DNA of 64,000 nt from Paludibacteraceae bacterium (GCA_017479885.1 JAFVBR010000026.1:42184-106183), one strand, 5' to 3'. Numbered from the stretch's first letter, positions 16,586 through 26,031 are shown. Notes: generated by a model from the letters alone, not told the origin. Numbers and translations are program-made.

Positions 16586-17902
16586 TCAGAAGGGTAGCAT
16601 CTCTTTCGTAACATTGATAGGATAGACCAGAAGTTCTGTGGTCTGCTGTCCGTTCCATCCCCCTACAACAAGCGAGTGAAGACCTTCTCCCATCGCCTGC
16701 CAGCGTGCGGAGAAGGTTTGCACACCATGTTCCACATATTTGCTGCCGTATTGTGCGACAGCCTCTTTCCATGCAGCCTCGGCAGAGCCAGCCGCGCGGA
16801 CTTCATCGGGAGAGAAGAAGCCCCAATAGTAAGTAGAGGCAAGGTCGGAAGGAGTGATGGTAACGATGTATGTCTCAGGATTGTATGATATATCGAAAGT
16901 GAGGTCGGGCGCGGAAGGAGTGAAGGGTGTACGGAAGAGTTGCTTTGTTACGGCACTCTCCACCGCCCCTGTCTGAGGATTGACAGAGAAGCAGACGAAA
17001 TAGTAGTCAGTGTCCCCCATAAGTCCCTCATTAAAAACGAGATGTTTGTTCCCTTGATAGAGGTATGCCTCGGCAAAAGTCTGTCCGGGGAAATTGTAAG
17101 GCAGGTACTGAATGCACTGCTGAATCCAAAGTCTTGCGAGAGTGGTGTCGGCATATCGGTCGGCATCCGCACGCAGGATATAGTCTGCAAAATACCACAC
17201 TGAGTCTTGAGAAGGGATGATGTCAACTGCGACAGATACGGAGGTTAGTTCAGAGAAAGAGATGTCGAAAGAGAGAGGTTCAGGCAGCGAAGAGAAAGTG
17301 ATGCTGTCGGTAGCGGCAGTGAGCAGTGTGTCAGCAGGTATTCCGTTGCTCCAGAGCAACATAAGGCTGGATGAGCCATTGAATGAGAAAGCGGAAGCAG
17401 GCAGAGCGGAGGCAGTGTTCTGCTGCTGTGAGTCAGTGAGAGTGAACTCATAGAAGGCAAAAGGCGAAGATGCCTTTGTGCCGTCCCAAGCAGCGACTGC
17501 AAGTACGTAATGGTCAGGGGTGAAGGTGTTTGTGAGGTCGATGACGTTTTTTCCGCGCGAGAGCATATCCGTCTCAAGGAAGTTGTAGCGTATTGCGACA
17601 TCTACATTAGCCTGCCACGCCTCCACATAAGAGGAGTAGCCGTAAGAGCGATAGTCGGCATCAGAAGTGGCGACCCAGATGTAGTCGGCAAGAGTGTCGG
17701 ACGGAGTAACGGAAATCTGAGTATCAGAGAGGCGGAGGAAGGCAAACCGCGGGTAGTCGGGTGCAATGAATGTGATGCTGTCGGTTTTGAGTGATGCTTC
17801 GGAATGCATGAGCACGCCTGACTGCCAGACATGCAACTGTGCAGAGAGGGGAAGAGAAAACCGGATGAGGAGGAGAAGGAGCGGGAAGAGAGATTTTCGC
17901 AT
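16586..17902 (-). CDS. Secreted protein with three related repeat domains, function unknown
   Basis: 438 residues; signal peptide 1-21 (ending LPLSAQ). I do not recognise a named family. Three blocks look alike: DYIWVATSDADYR...AWQANVDVAIRYN (~75-110), VWYFADYILRADADR...ARLWIQQCIQYLP (~240-275), and YYWGFFSPDEVRA...AWKEAVAQYGSKYV (~360-395). Each is an aromatic-rich strand, an R/Y-containing turn and an amphipathic helix. The latter part of the first and third blocks also matches (YVLAVAAWDG / HSLVVGGWNG). This suggests a triplicated beta/alpha surface domain with fibronectin-like linkers. No sorting tail is visible. It lies downstream of another secreted protein on the same strand, with a hairpin terminator between. 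Confidence 0.8.
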   Translation of the reverse strand: MRKSLFPLLLLLIRFSLPLSAQLHVWQSGVLMHSEASLKTDSITFIAPDYPRFAFLRLSDTQISVTPSDTLADYIWVATSDADYRSYGYSSYVEAWQANVDVAIRYNFLETDMLSRGKNVIDLTNTFTPDHYVLAVAAWDGTKASSPFAFYEFTLTDSQQQNTASALPASAFSFNGSSSLMLLWSNGIPADTLLTAATDSITFSSLPEPLSFDISFSELTSVSVAVDIIPSQDSVWYFADYILRADADRYADTTLARLWIQQCIQYLPYNFPGQTFAEAYLYQGNKHLVFNEGLMGDTDYYFVCFSVNPQTGAVESAVTKQLFRTPFTPSAPDLTFDISYNPETYIVTITPSDLASTYYWGFFSPDEVRAAGSAEAAWKEAVAQYGSKYVEHGVQTFSARWQAMGEGLHSLVVGGWNGQQTTELLVYPINVTKEMLPF

Positions 17903-17938
17903 AGAATAGTATGAAGTGAGAGGTGTGAAGGGAAGAAT

Positions 17939-17974
17939 GAGGGTGTGTCAAGACCATGGTTTTGACACACCCTC
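17939..17974 (-). terminator. Hairpin terminator after the FN3-like secreted protein gene
   Basis: GAGGGTGTGTCAA pairs with TTGACACACCCTC, a 13-bp perfect stem, between the stop at 17999 and the next minus-strand start at 17902. T-rich sequence flanks it on both strands. Confidence 0.7.
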
Positions 17975-17998
17975 TTTTATCAGTTTGTCATAGTTGCA

Positions 17999-20900
17999 TT
18001 ATTCATTAACCTTGGTACCAAGGACATTGAACCTGCTGCCATCACGAATGATGAAGATCTGTCCGTTCTCAATAACTTTCACAGCCTTGACCATGTTCTT
18101 GATGTTGTCAAGAGCAGACTCAGTACCTGTGGTTGTGAAGGTGAACTGCTTGGTTGAGTACTTGTAAGCCTCATCAAATGCCAATACAGTGAATGTGTAC
18201 TGAGTACCTGCTTCGAGACCAGTGATAGTGGTTTCGAAGAGACCCGATGCAGCATTGTAAGCGGGATAAGGAGTTACTTCCAGTTGGTCTGCATCCTGAA
18301 TTGTGACATCGAGGTCGGCAACAGCGGTGTTGTCGTCAGTAACGGCGATAGTTACGACAGCGCCGTCGACAGTGGGAGTAGCAGTGATGTCACCAATGAC
18401 GGGAGCCTCGTTGGCGGCTGCTTCAGTGGTTACTTCTACAGACTTAGCAGCCTTGTTGCCAGCTTTATCAACGGCTATCACATAGAGAGTGTAAGTAGTA
18501 CTCGGCTTCAGACCAGTAGCAGTACCTGAGTAGTATGCCAATGTAGAGGATTTGGTTCCGACCTCAAAGTTCTCGGATATTTTCTGCTCACCAGCCTCAT
18601 CGAGTGCGGCATAGAGTGTCAGTTCGCCTACAGGGGTAGCGTTGTCACGCGCAGCGACACGCAGAGTAGCGGTGGTAGCGGTCTTGGCCTGGACGGTGAT
18701 GCTACCACTGAAGGTCGGAGCCTCTTCGTCCGCGGTCTTGAAGGTTACCTTGAGACGATCAGCAGCAGCGGTCTTGTTGCCAGCCTCGTCCTCGGCAGCA
18801 ATATAGAACGTGTATTCAGTGTTGACGGTCAGGTCAGCAACGGTTGCAGAGAACTGGTTGCTTGCATAGGTGAAGTCAGCCACCTTGGTGCCATTTTCCT
18901 GTTGCAGTTCCACCTTGATGCTTGCTGTTGCGGTCTCATTGTCGGTAGCACGCACTCTGATGGTAACGGATGTGAGATCAGCCCCAAGTGTATAAAGGGG
19001 ATTGCCAGCTGTTAGTGTCGGAGCAGTGGTATCAGGCAACTCACCTGCCATGGAGACATAAGAACTATTATCGCCGGATTTTGCAAAAGTCAGGACTTCA
19101 GTGGTAAATGCACCTTTGTAGAGGTTGCCGTCATCACCCATCGCCTCGAATGAAGCATTATAAGTGGCCTGGTTGGTGGAAGCATCCAGACTGACGAACA
19201 CCAAGGTTTGCGTTGCGGAAACGACCTTTATGGTAGCACCGTTATACTTAATATTGGAATATCCTGCATTAATTGTGCCGTCAGCAGTGGACCATGTGCC
19301 GGAGATGGCATTGTTCTTCTTTGTATATGTGTCGAATATTACATAGTTGTCGTCACCTTCCCAGTATGCGATTTCAAAATCGTATGCACCGGCAGAACTA
19401 TAACCGGAATAATACTGTGCTTGAATCCAGTCGATATTCATGACAATAGGAATAAGTTCCAGAGTAGTGAACGAAACCGTCTTAGCAACACTTTTGTTGG
19501 TTGCAGCATCTTGTGCAGCTACAGTGACGGTATATGCAGTCTGCGGAGTCAGACCTGTAAGTGTTATCACGCCTTCAACAGCAGTAAGATTAACCGAAGT
19601 CTCGTCAGCAAAGGTAACCACATATACCAACTCTGCGGCCGCTGTAACATCATCGGTAGCTTCTACGGATATGGCAGCCCATTTGTCGGACACTTCTTTC
19701 AACTCGGCTTTTGTAAGTGTAGGAGCTGTAGTGTCAGAAGTAGCTACTGTTGTGAATGTGAAAGCAAAAGGCTCGCTCGTCTTTCCCGAACGGTCGATAG
19801 CTGTGATAGTGAGGTTGTAAGTTGTACTCTTGGTCAGACCTGAGATAGTGAGTTTGCCGTCTGTGGTCTTGCCTGCATCAACCAGTGTGGTTGCACCATT
19901 TTTAACAGTGAAAGTCATATCGTCCACATTGTCAGCATCGTCATTTGCCACTATTTCCACTATTGCACTCTCTGCGCCAATGTAACTCTCATTGACAGCA
20001 GTAATGGTCGGGGTCTCAAGGTCGGGCAGTTCCACGATGAAACGCTGACCTGCGAACCATGTACCGCCATTGTATGCGGACAAACCTGCTTTGATGGCAT
20101 CAGCAGTGAAAGAGATGATGTTTTTGACTTTCTTACCCCAAACATTAGCGCCGTCACCGAGATTTGCAATGATTACATCTGTTGAATAGCCTGCATCAAG
20201 GTAGCGTCCGCCCTGACTAGTAAGCATCACATAGCCATACGAAGAACTGTAATATGCCAGTTCCGTCGGAAGGATATATACCAATTCGGGATCTTGCGCA
20301 TAGATAACAATCGGGTCGCCTGCTGCTGAAAGAGCATTGTCAATTTTGTAAATGCCCTTGGTATCTTCGCTCTCATAGACATTAAGCGTGTCCACTTGCT
20401 CCGTAGCACTTTGGAACATGGCCAGATATGTAGCGGTAACTACAGCTTTGCCGATGAGTTGGAATTTCTCGGCAGTATAGGTAAGATTGATATTGTATGT
20501 ATTCCCGTCACTACCGACAAAAGAACCAACCACACTGAATGAGCCGTAGGTATCGGTGAAAGTGATAGTAACAGAGCCGGAAGACAATGTTATTTTATTA
20601 TTATCAGCATCTTGAATAAACGAATAACTTGCATCCAACGAAGCGACATCCCATGTGCCTGCCACTTGTGTCACAGTGCCGTCATTGGACAGAGTGATGT
20701 AGTAAGAGTCATTTTCGGCTGTAATCTGCCACCAACCTCCGTCTGAAACATAATCAATAAGCTTGACACCGGTTGAGATTGTCAGGTCAACGGTTGCCAA
20801 TGTAGCTTTAGGTGCCTTGGCAGGAGCTACCACAGTGGAAGGAGCGGCAAAACGTGCCTGCTTTTGGAGTTTGACATTCTGCTTTGTCGGGTTAGCGAGT

Positions 20901-21022
20901 TGCTGCTTCTCAACTTTAGCAAGTTCGGCGACTTTGTTGACAGAGTTCGTCTTCACCTGCGGAGCAGCATTTGCGCTCAGTAATACCATGAGAGCGCAGA
21001 GGATAGAAGTAATCTTTTTCAT
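17999..21022 (-). CDS. Large secreted protein with fibronectin-III-like repeats and T9SS-type tail
   Basis: 1007 residues; signal peptide 1-19 (ending LLSANA). A beta-rich N-terminal half, with a repeated module about residues 85-190 and again ~550-660 (GGWWQITAENDSYYITLSNDG-like), is interleaved with at least six FN3-like units. Each unit carries DTTAPTL-type openings and a T.Y.LT...D.AGN core, for example YTVTVAAQDAATNKS and YTLYVIAVDKAGNKA. The end (VIENGQIFIIRDGSRFNVLGTKV) is a sorting-tail variant common in Bacteroidales. This is most likely a surface adhesin or glycan-binding protein; no catalytic motif was seen. It has its own promoter at 21112-21143. Confidence 0.85.
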   Translation of the reverse strand: MKKITSILCALMVLLSANAAPQVKTNSVNKVAELAKVEKQQLANPTKQNVKLQKQARFAAPSTVVAPAKAPKATLATVDLTISTGVKLIDYVSDGGWWQITAENDSYYITLSNDGTVTQVAGTWDVASLDASYSFIQDADNNKITLSSGSVTITFTDTYGSFSVVGSFVGSDGNTYNINLTYTAEKFQLIGKAVVTATYLAMFQSATEQVDTLNVYESEDTKGIYKIDNALSAAGDPIVIYAQDPELVYILPTELAYYSSSYGYVMLTSQGGRYLDAGYSTDVIIANLGDGANVWGKKVKNIISFTADAIKAGLSAYNGGTWFAGQRFIVELPDLETPTITAVNESYIGAESAIVEIVANDDADNVDDMTFTVKNGATTLVDAGKTTDGKLTISGLTKSTTYNLTITAIDRSGKTSEPFAFTFTTVATSDTTAPTLTKAELKEVSDKWAAISVEATDDVTAAAELVYVVTFADETSVNLTAVEGVITLTGLTPQTAYTVTVAAQDAATNKSVAKTVSFTTLELIPIVMNIDWIQAQYYSGYSSAGAYDFEIAYWEGDDNYVIFDTYTKKNNAISGTWSTADGTINAGYSNIKYNGATIKVVSATQTLVFVSLDASTNQATYNASFEAMGDDGNLYKGAFTTEVLTFAKSGDNSSYVSMAGELPDTTAPTLTAGNPLYTLGADLTSVTIRVRATDNETATASIKVELQQENGTKVADFTYASNQFSATVADLTVNTEYTFYIAAEDEAGNKTAAADRLKVTFKTADEEAPTFSGSITVQAKTATTATLRVAARDNATPVGELTLYAALDEAGEQKISENFEVGTKSSTLAYYSGTATGLKPSTTYTLYVIAVDKAGNKAAKSVEVTTEAAANEAPVIGDITATPTVDGAVVTIAVTDDNTAVADLDVTIQDADQLEVTPYPAYNAASGLFETTITGLEAGTQYTFTVLAFDEAYKYSTKQFTFTTTGTESALDNIKNMVKAVKVIENGQIFIIRDGSRFNVLGTKVNE

Positions 21023-21111
21023 ACCTTAAAAATTTATATTGTTAAACATTTTAATTTACAGTGTATGCACAAAGTAAATAAATATGCGAATCACATTAAC
21101 AAAAAGTTGTG

Positions 21112-21143
21112 CAAAAGTATAACAAATTATTAAATCTGACAAA
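21112..21143 (-). promoter_or_regulatory. Promoter for the FN3-like secreted protein
   Basis: Minus strand TTTG (21143-21140), 20-bp spacer, TACTTTTG (21119-21112), about 90 bp upstream of the ATG at 21022. Confidence 0.78.
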
Positions 21144-21331
21144 TATTTTTTGTATTTCCATGCATTTTGTCATAAAAAAGCATGTTTTTCCGGCATTATT
21201 ATTCTTAAAAGACATAAATATACAAGGAAACACGTTGTGCGATATTAAAGCGTCTCACCGTGGGATTTGCTGCGGGATTATTGTGGGATTATTGTGGAGA
21301 ATATATATGGAATCAATGTAGAATCACTGTG

Positions 21332-21353
21332 GAGACTGAATATATTCAGTCTC
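21332..21353. repeat. 22-bp perfect palindrome of the GAGAC family
   Basis: GAGACTGAATA paired with its exact reverse complement. The flank (TGTAGAATCACTGTG, CTACAACATATTCAGGCTCTAC) resembles the repeat block inserted in the MATE gene at 35388-35480. The rest of 21145-21480 shows no gene. Confidence 0.85.
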
Positions 21354-21482
21354 TACAACATATTCAGGCTCTACCATATATATAAGGCAAAACTTTACAG
21401 ATGGATATTTTTTGTGGGGGAGGGGGGACTTGAATCGGAAAGCATAAGAAGAGAGAGGCAAAAAGCATGAGAAGCGAGAGAT

Positions 21483-21514
21483 AAAAAAAGCCCCCACAAG
21501 GTGTGAGGGCTTTT
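21483..21514 (-). terminator. Terminator of gap
   Basis: On the minus strand AAAAGCCCTCACA-CCT-TGTGGGGGCTTTTTTT: a GC-rich stem followed by a run of T. It lies 38 bp past the gap stop. Confidence 0.9.
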
Positions 21515-21552
21515 GAATGTTTGGGTGCATCAGATGACTGATGCGGAAGAAC

Positions 21553-22620
21553 TTACTTGAGTTCAGCGAGGTACTTGATAGTGCGAACCATCTGGCTGGT
21601 GTAGCTGTTCTCATTGTCGTACCAGCTGACAACCTGTACCTGATAAGTGTCGTCGTCAATCTTCGAAACCATGGTCTGGGTAGCATCGAAGAGTGAGCCG
21701 AAGCGCATACCGATAACATCGCTTGATACAATCTCGTCCTCGTTGTAACCGAAGCTCTCGTTGGCAGCAGCCTTCATAGCGGCGTTGATGCCTTCTTTGG
21801 TAACGTTCTGACCCTTAACAACGGCGATAAGGATAGTGGTTGATCCGGTGGGAGTGGGAACACGCTGTGCAGAACCAATGAGTTTGCCGTTGAGTTCAGG
21901 AATTACGAGACCGATAGCCTTGGCAGCACCTGTAGAGTTGGGCACGATGTTCTGTGCACCTGCACGGCTACGACGGAGGTCACCCTTGCGCTGAGGACCG
22001 TCAAGAATCATCTGGTCGCCTGTGTAAGCGTGAATAGTTGACATGATACCGCTCTGGATTGCTGCGTACTTGTTCAGTGCGTCAGCCATAGGAGCAAGGC
22101 AGTTGGTGGTGCAAGAAGCAGCTGAGATAACGGTGTCAGCCGGAGTAAGAGTCTTGTGGTTTACGTTGTAAACGATAGTGGGCAGATCGTTGCCTGCGGG
22201 AGCAGAGATAACAACTTTCTTTGCACCTGCCTTGATATGAGCTTCAGCTTTAGCCTTGCTGGTATAGAAACCGGTGCACTCAAGAACTACGTCAACGCCG
22301 AGTTCGCCCCAAGGCAGTTCAGCTGCGTTAGGCATAGCATAGATAGTGATTTCCTTGCCGTCAACAGTGATGGAACCGGGGGTGAGAACGGTCTTGCCGT
22401 CTTCTGCCAGAACAGCGTCTTTATAAGCAACAGTGTGCTTTCCTTCGCCATACTTGCCGGCGAAACCGCCTTGAGCGGTGTCATACTTCAAGAGATGAGC
22501 CAGCATCTTAGGGCTGGTGAGGTCGTTGATTGCAACAACTTCGTAACCTTCTGCCTCAAACATCTGGCGGAAAGCCAGACGACCAATACGGCCAAAGCCG
22601 TTAATAGCTACTTTTGTCAT
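21553..22620 (-). CDS. gap: Glyceraldehyde-3-phosphate dehydrogenase, type I
   Basis: 355 residues, slightly longer than the usual 335-340. NAD-binding GFGRIGR (8-14) is at the N-terminus. The catalytic cysteine is C170 in [13 protein letters not shown]. The substrate-binding text [39 protein letters not shown] and the end [20 protein letters not shown] are typical. It oxidises glyceraldehyde 3-phosphate with NAD+ and phosphate in glycolysis. A TATCTTTG -7 element lies at 22685-22692 on the minus strand, with no good -33 match. Confidence 0.97.
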   Translation of the reverse strand: MTKVAINGFGRIGRLAFRQMFEAEGYEVVAINDLTSPKMLAHLLKYDTAQGGFAGKYGEGKHTVAYKDAVLAEDGKTVLTPGSITVDGKEITIYAMPNAAELPWGELGVDVVLECTGFYTSKAKAEAHIKAGAKKVVISAPAGNDLPTIVYNVNHKTLTPADTVISAASCTTNCLAPMADALNKYAAIQSGIMSTIHAYTGDQMILDGPQRKGDLRRSRAGAQNIVPNSTGAAKAIGLVIPELNGKLIGSAQRVPTPTGSTTILIAVVKGQNVTKEGINAAMKAAANESFGYNEDEIVSSDVIGMRFGSLFDATQTMVSKIDDDTYQVQVVSWYDNENSYTSQMVRTIKYLAELK

Positions 22621-22755
22621 ACTTTTAGAATTTAATATTGTATAATTTATATTGTTTAACGTTGTTTTGTTTGCTTAGAGCATGCAAAGATACAAATAAT
22701 ATCTGAATTACGGATATTTTTCTTTATATTTTTTGCATTTTGTCAGTTCAACATA

Positions 22756-23433
22756 TCATTTTCTGCCAAAGTCAGCCGGTATTTCGCCCCAGTGAGGAGT
22801 GTCCCACTTGAGAATCGGGTTGTGCCAAGTGTGCGTCTGAAGCCACTTTTCGGCACGACGGATAAGGTCGAAAAGGACACGGTTCTTTTCCGTAGGCATG
22901 AGTTTGGTCTTGGCCTGCTTCTGTCTCACCCATGCCTGCGCAGTGCGTGAGTCAGAATAAACGGGCAGTGTATCGTTGCCCTGCTGCTGCAAAAGGGCGA
23001 GACCGTGAACTATTGCAAGAAACTCGCCTATATTGTTGGTTCCTTCGGGAAACGGGCCGCGGCGAAACAATTCCTGTTCCTCACGTTCCCCGCCTTGGTG
23101 TATATCAAGCAAATACACGCCCCTGTACTCCATCATACCGGGGTTGCCCGAGCAAGCGGCATCCACACAAAGCGAAGGTATGTGTATGCTTGCAGTCTGG
23201 CTGTTTACCTTTATGCTGCGCTTTACCTGCACTTCGACAGGAGACACGGACTTGCCGACATATTCATCCGCCAGTCTCAGGAATGCCTCTTCCGCTTCTT
23301 TACGCGTAGGGAACGACTTGTAGCGGGCACCTTCAAAGCCCTTCACTTGGGACTCGCACTGAGTCCAGTCGGTGTAGATTCCCGGCTGTCTGCCATGCCA
23401 AACTACATAGTATTTTTGTTTTGGTTTTGCCAT
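22756..23433 (-). CDS. Ribonuclease H with N-terminal viroplasmin-like (RNase H1 binding) domain
   Basis: 225 residues from the ATG at 23433 (MAKPKQKYYVVWHGR); a longer reading frame to 23475 only adds repeat-derived residues. Residues ~5-50 form the caulimovirus viroplasmin/RNase H1 hybrid-binding domain (YYVVWHGRQPGIYTDWTQCESQVKGFEGARYKSF). The C-terminal part is the RNase H fold with the acidic residues in VDAACSGNPG, GTNNIGEFLAIVHGL and VYSDSRTAQAWV. It degrades RNA in RNA:DNA hybrids. This two-domain form is common in Bacteroidota, and no fault is visible in it. Confidence 0.9.
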   Translation of the reverse strand: MAKPKQKYYVVWHGRQPGIYTDWTQCESQVKGFEGARYKSFPTRKEAEEAFLRLADEYVGKSVSPVEVQVKRSIKVNSQTASIHIPSLCVDAACSGNPGMMEYRGVYLLDIHQGGEREEQELFRRGPFPEGTNNIGEFLAIVHGLALLQQQGNDTLPVYSDSRTAQAWVRQKQAKTKLMPTEKNRVLFDLIRRAEKWLQTHTWHNPILKWDTPHWGEIPADFGRK

Positions 23434-23460
23434 TTGAATAATTGATAGTGGTGAATTGTG

Positions 23461-23505
23461 AGTTTCAGGTTTCAAGTTTCAAGTTTCAGGGTTCAGGGTT
23501 TTCCG
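23461..23505 (+). repeat. Heptamer array, GTTTCAR family
   Basis: GTTTCAG and GTTTCAA units upstream of the RNase H gene. The same family and orientation appear at 25314 and 61049. Confidence 0.9.
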
Positions 23506-23601
23506 TGTTACTTCGTAACATTAAGGCAATTTGGACAATTATTTACTATTGACTATTTAATTTAGTAATTGTTGATTATTGAATCTTAGATAACAATATA
23601 T

Positions 23602-23632
23602 TTTGTAGTGTGGAATAAAATATGTATCTTTG
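23602..23632 (+). promoter_or_regulatory. Promoter for tRNA-Arg
   Basis: TTTG (23602-23605), 19-bp spacer, TATCTTTG (23625-23632). It is about 150 bp upstream of the tRNA, leaving an unusually long leader that holds two hairpin repeats. Confidence 0.75.
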
Positions 23633-23656
23633 CAGCGTGTTTTTGCATTTGGTTTC

Positions 23657-23788
23657 GTAGTTTCTTCGCAACTACCGACCTCGATGGCATAGCTTACAAA
23701 TATCTCGGCCCTTGTAGTTGTTGCCAACTACTTGGCCTCAGCGGCATAGTCCGCAAATAAATTTGCGCCTCTGCGCGCCTTCGGCCCT
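23657..23788 (+). repeat. Tandem hairpin-bearing leader units before tRNA-Arg
   Basis: Two imperfect repeat units, 23657-23713 (57 bp) and 23714-23788 (75 bp). Each opens with a GTAGTT...AACTAC hairpin, then a CCTC..G.GGCATAG block, a CAAATA segment, and ends in CGGCCCT(T)GTAGTT. That last piece is also how the tRNA itself begins (GGCCCTGTAGTT). They are not tRNAs: no T-arm is present. Confidence 0.7.
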
Positions 23789-23857
23789 GTAGTTCAATGG
23801 ATAGAATACGGGTTTCCTAAACCTTAGATCCGGGTTCGATTCCCGGCGGGGCTACCA
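23783..23857 (+). tRNA. tRNA-Arg (anticodon CCU)
   Basis: 75 nt including an encoded CCA. The acceptor arm GGCCCTG pairs with CGGGGCT (two G:U pairs), the T-arm is CCGGG-TTCGATT-CCCGG, the D-arm is GTTC...GAAT, and the anticodon loop TTCCTAA gives CCU, reading AGG. One anticodon-stem end pair is weak, as in related Bacteroidales tRNA-Arg(CCU). Confidence 0.93.
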
Positions 23858-23880
23858 GTTCGCAAAGCGAACAGATAACA

Positions 23881-23960
23881 GTTAATAGCGAATAGCGAAT
23901 AGCGAATAGTTAATAGCGAATAGCGAATAGCGAATAGTTAATAGCGAATAGCGAACAGTT
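23881..23960 (+). repeat. AATAGNN heptamer array
   Basis: AATAGCG and AATAGTT units following the tRNA, same orientation as at 13138 and 61773. Confidence 0.93.
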
Positions 23961-24046
23961 AATTGTTAAAACATATAGAATTTGTAGTTTTGAGTACGAC
24001 TTTGGCATTGCAAAATTACAAAGAAAATCCCAAATCCACAACAACC

Positions 24047-25309
24047 ATGACTATGCGTAAGACGATTTCCCTGTTTTTTATTGTTCTGACCGCCTCTGTA
24101 ATGCAGCTGACGGCACAAGTGTACACCGTTCAAACTATTCCCGACCCGAAACAACGGGGTCAGGAGTACTACGTGAGCAATCCTGACGGAGTGCTGCAAC
24201 GGGAGGCAGTGAATAACCTCAACCGGAACTCCGCTGATTTGGAGAAGATGACAGAAGTGGAACTATGCGTGGTGGCGATAGAGAGTTTCGATGAAGAGAA
24301 TTATGGCGATGCCCATAGTTTTGCACTCGACCTGTTCAACACATGGGGCATAGGCAAGAAAGACAAGAACAAGGGCGTGCTGCTGTTTCTGGCAAGGCAG
24401 AGCCGTGACGTACAGATAATAACAGGCGGCGGAGTGGAAGGTCTGCTGCCCGATGTCACCTGCGGACAGATACTGGACAACAACCTGAGTTACCTCTCGG
24501 CAGGCGATTTTGACAACGGTCTGGTATATATCTCGAAAGAGATAAGCAACCACCTTACAACAGATGCCGCAAAGGCGGAGCTTCTGCTCGGATGGAAACC
24601 CAAAGAGAACTACTCTAATGCTTTCAACTACTTCATCTGGGGCTTCGTCATTCTGATTATACTTGCCCTGATAGGTTACAAACGTCTGCAAGGCGAACCT
24701 GGTGACGGCAGTAATGAGTTACGGAGGAAGTCGAAGGACACCCAGACAGCGTCAGGTTGTCTGAGTTGGCTGTTCCCGTTCCCGATTCTGCTGTTCTATC
24801 TATATTATAGGTACGCGCGCAAGCACGTGAAGCAAGTGCCACTGAAGTGTCCTCATTGCGGGAAAGAGATGAAGATACTAAGTGAGGAAGAGGACACGAA
24901 ATACTTGAACGGTACACAGCTGCAGGAACGCATACTGAAATCGATGGAATATAATGTATGGCAATGTCCGGACTGCCAGACCACCAAGTTGATATCACAT
25001 AAGGGGCAGACGATATATAAATACGAAGAATGTCCTGAATGCAAGGCACGTGCATATGAGACAATAGACCGCCTGACACTGCAGAATGCCACCTATACGA
25101 GTAAAGGTAAGCGCCGCGACACGAAACGCTGTGCAGTATGCGGCTTTGTAGGCACTGCGATGGTGGTATTACCTATGTTGGCGCATACTACTTCGTCGGG
25201 AGGAGGATACAGAAGCAGCGGTGGCGGAGGATACCGCAGCAGCGGAGGAGGAAGAGGCAGCTGGGGCGGAGGACGAAGCTTCGGCGGAGGAGCAGGGAGG
25301 AAGTTTTAG
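24047..25309 (+). CDS. TPM-domain membrane protein with zinc ribbons and Gly-rich tail (YgcG-like)
   Basis: About 420 residues from the ATG at 24047; a TTG at 23963 is upstream in the frame but lies in repeat-flanking DNA. Signal peptide ~1-22 (MTMRKTISLFFIVLTASVMQLTAQ). The TPM (YgcG/psb32) domain spans ~35-175 (VNNLNRNSADLEKMTEVELCVVAIESFD, GVLLFLARQSRDVQIITGGGVEGLLPD). Two hydrophobic segments lie near 198-215 and 245-260. Then come CxxC pairs (CPHCGKE, CPDCQ, CPECKA, CAVCGF), i.e. two zinc-ribbon-like units. The last ~40 residues are GGGYRSSGGGG repeats. The neighbour lemA is a usual partner of TPM genes, so the two probably form one envelope unit of unknown role. Confidence 0.85.
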   Translation: MTMRKTISLFFIVLTASVMQLTAQVYTVQTIPDPKQRGQEYYVSNPDGVLQREAVNNLNRNSADLEKMTEVELCVVAIESFDEENYGDAHSFALDLFNTWGIGKKDKNKGVLLFLARQSRDVQIITGGGVEGLLPDVTCGQILDNNLSYLSAGDFDNGLVYISKEISNHLTTDAAKAELLLGWKPKENYSNAFNYFIWGFVILIILALIGYKRLQGEPGDGSNELRRKSKDTQTASGCLSWLFPFPILLFYLYYRYARKHVKQVPLKCPHCGKEMKILSEEEDTKYLNGTQLQERILKSMEYNVWQCPDCQTTKLISHKGQTIYKYEECPECKARAYETIDRLTLQNATYTSKGKRRDTKRCAVCGFVGTAMVVLPMLAHTTSSGGGYRSSGGGGYRSSGGGRGSWGGGRSFGGGAGRKF

Positions 25310-25313
25310 TTAG

Positions 25314-25352
25314 TTTCAGGTTTCAAGTTTCAGGTTTCAGGTTTCAGGTTTC
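25314..25352 (+). repeat. GTTTCAR heptamer array
   Basis: GTTTCAG/GTTTCAA units immediately after the TPM gene stop, same orientation as the other copies. Confidence 0.92.
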
Positions 25353-25430
25353 AAGCATAATTGATAATACGCAATTCACTATGCATAATTAAACAGACCA
25401 ATATAAAACAACATTAAACAACTTAAAATT

Positions 25431-26021
25431 ATGAGCAAAAAGATTCTTTGGACCATCATCATCGTAGCAGTGGTGGCAATCATCGGCTTCTGGATGGCCG
25501 GCAAGTACAACTCAATGGTAACCGAGCAGGAGAACGTAGAGACCTCCTGGGGTCAGGTAGAGAACCAGTATCAGCGCCGTATGGACCTGATTCCTAACCT
25601 CGTGGCAGTAGTGAAAGGTTATGCCACTCACGAGAAGGAGACACTGGAAGGCGTTATCGAGGCACGTGCCAAAGCAACACAGATTACCGTCAGTGCAGAC
25701 GACCTGACAGAAGAGCAACTGCAGGCATTCCAACAGGCACAAGGCGAACTGAGCCAGGCACTGGGACGACTGATGGCAGTAGCTGAGGCTTATCCTGACC
25801 TGAAAGCCAACGAGAACTTCAAGGACCTTCAGACACAACTGGAGGGCACTGAGAACCGCATCGCCGTTGCACGTAACACTTTCAACGAGCAGGCACGCGT
25901 GTACAACACACTGATTCGTCAGTTCCCCAACAACATCGTAGCAGGCGTGTTCGGCTTCAAGAAGAAACCCTACTTCGAAGCCGATGCAGAAGCAAAGCAC
26001 GCTCCGAAGATTGAGTTCTGA
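25431..26021 (+). CDS. LemA family protein
   Basis: 196 residues. N-terminal membrane anchor (ILWTIIIVAVVAIIGFWMAG, ~5-24), then the LemA helical core: NSMVTEQENVETSWGQVENQYQRRMDLIPNLVAVVKGYA, and TQLEGTENRIAVARNTFNEQARVYNTLIRQFP. LemA proteins are single-pass, mostly periplasm-facing helical-bundle proteins of unclear function, often beside TPM-domain genes as here (122 bp upstream). Confidence 0.95.
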   Translation: MSKKILWTIIIVAVVAIIGFWMAGKYNSMVTEQENVETSWGQVENQYQRRMDLIPNLVAVVKGYATHEKETLEGVIEARAKATQITVSADDLTEEQLQAFQQAQGELSQALGRLMAVAEAYPDLKANENFKDLQTQLEGTENRIAVARNTFNEQARVYNTLIRQFPNNIVAGVFGFKKKPYFEADAEAKHAPKIEF

Positions 26022-26031
26022 TTATAGGATA

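Noticed and set aside
23708-23782. A second tRNA directly upstream of tRNA-Arg (unit of 75 bp beginning GGCCCTTGTAGTT).
   Set aside because: It has no T-arm TTCGA, no CCA and no anticodon stem; it is better described as a leader repeat.
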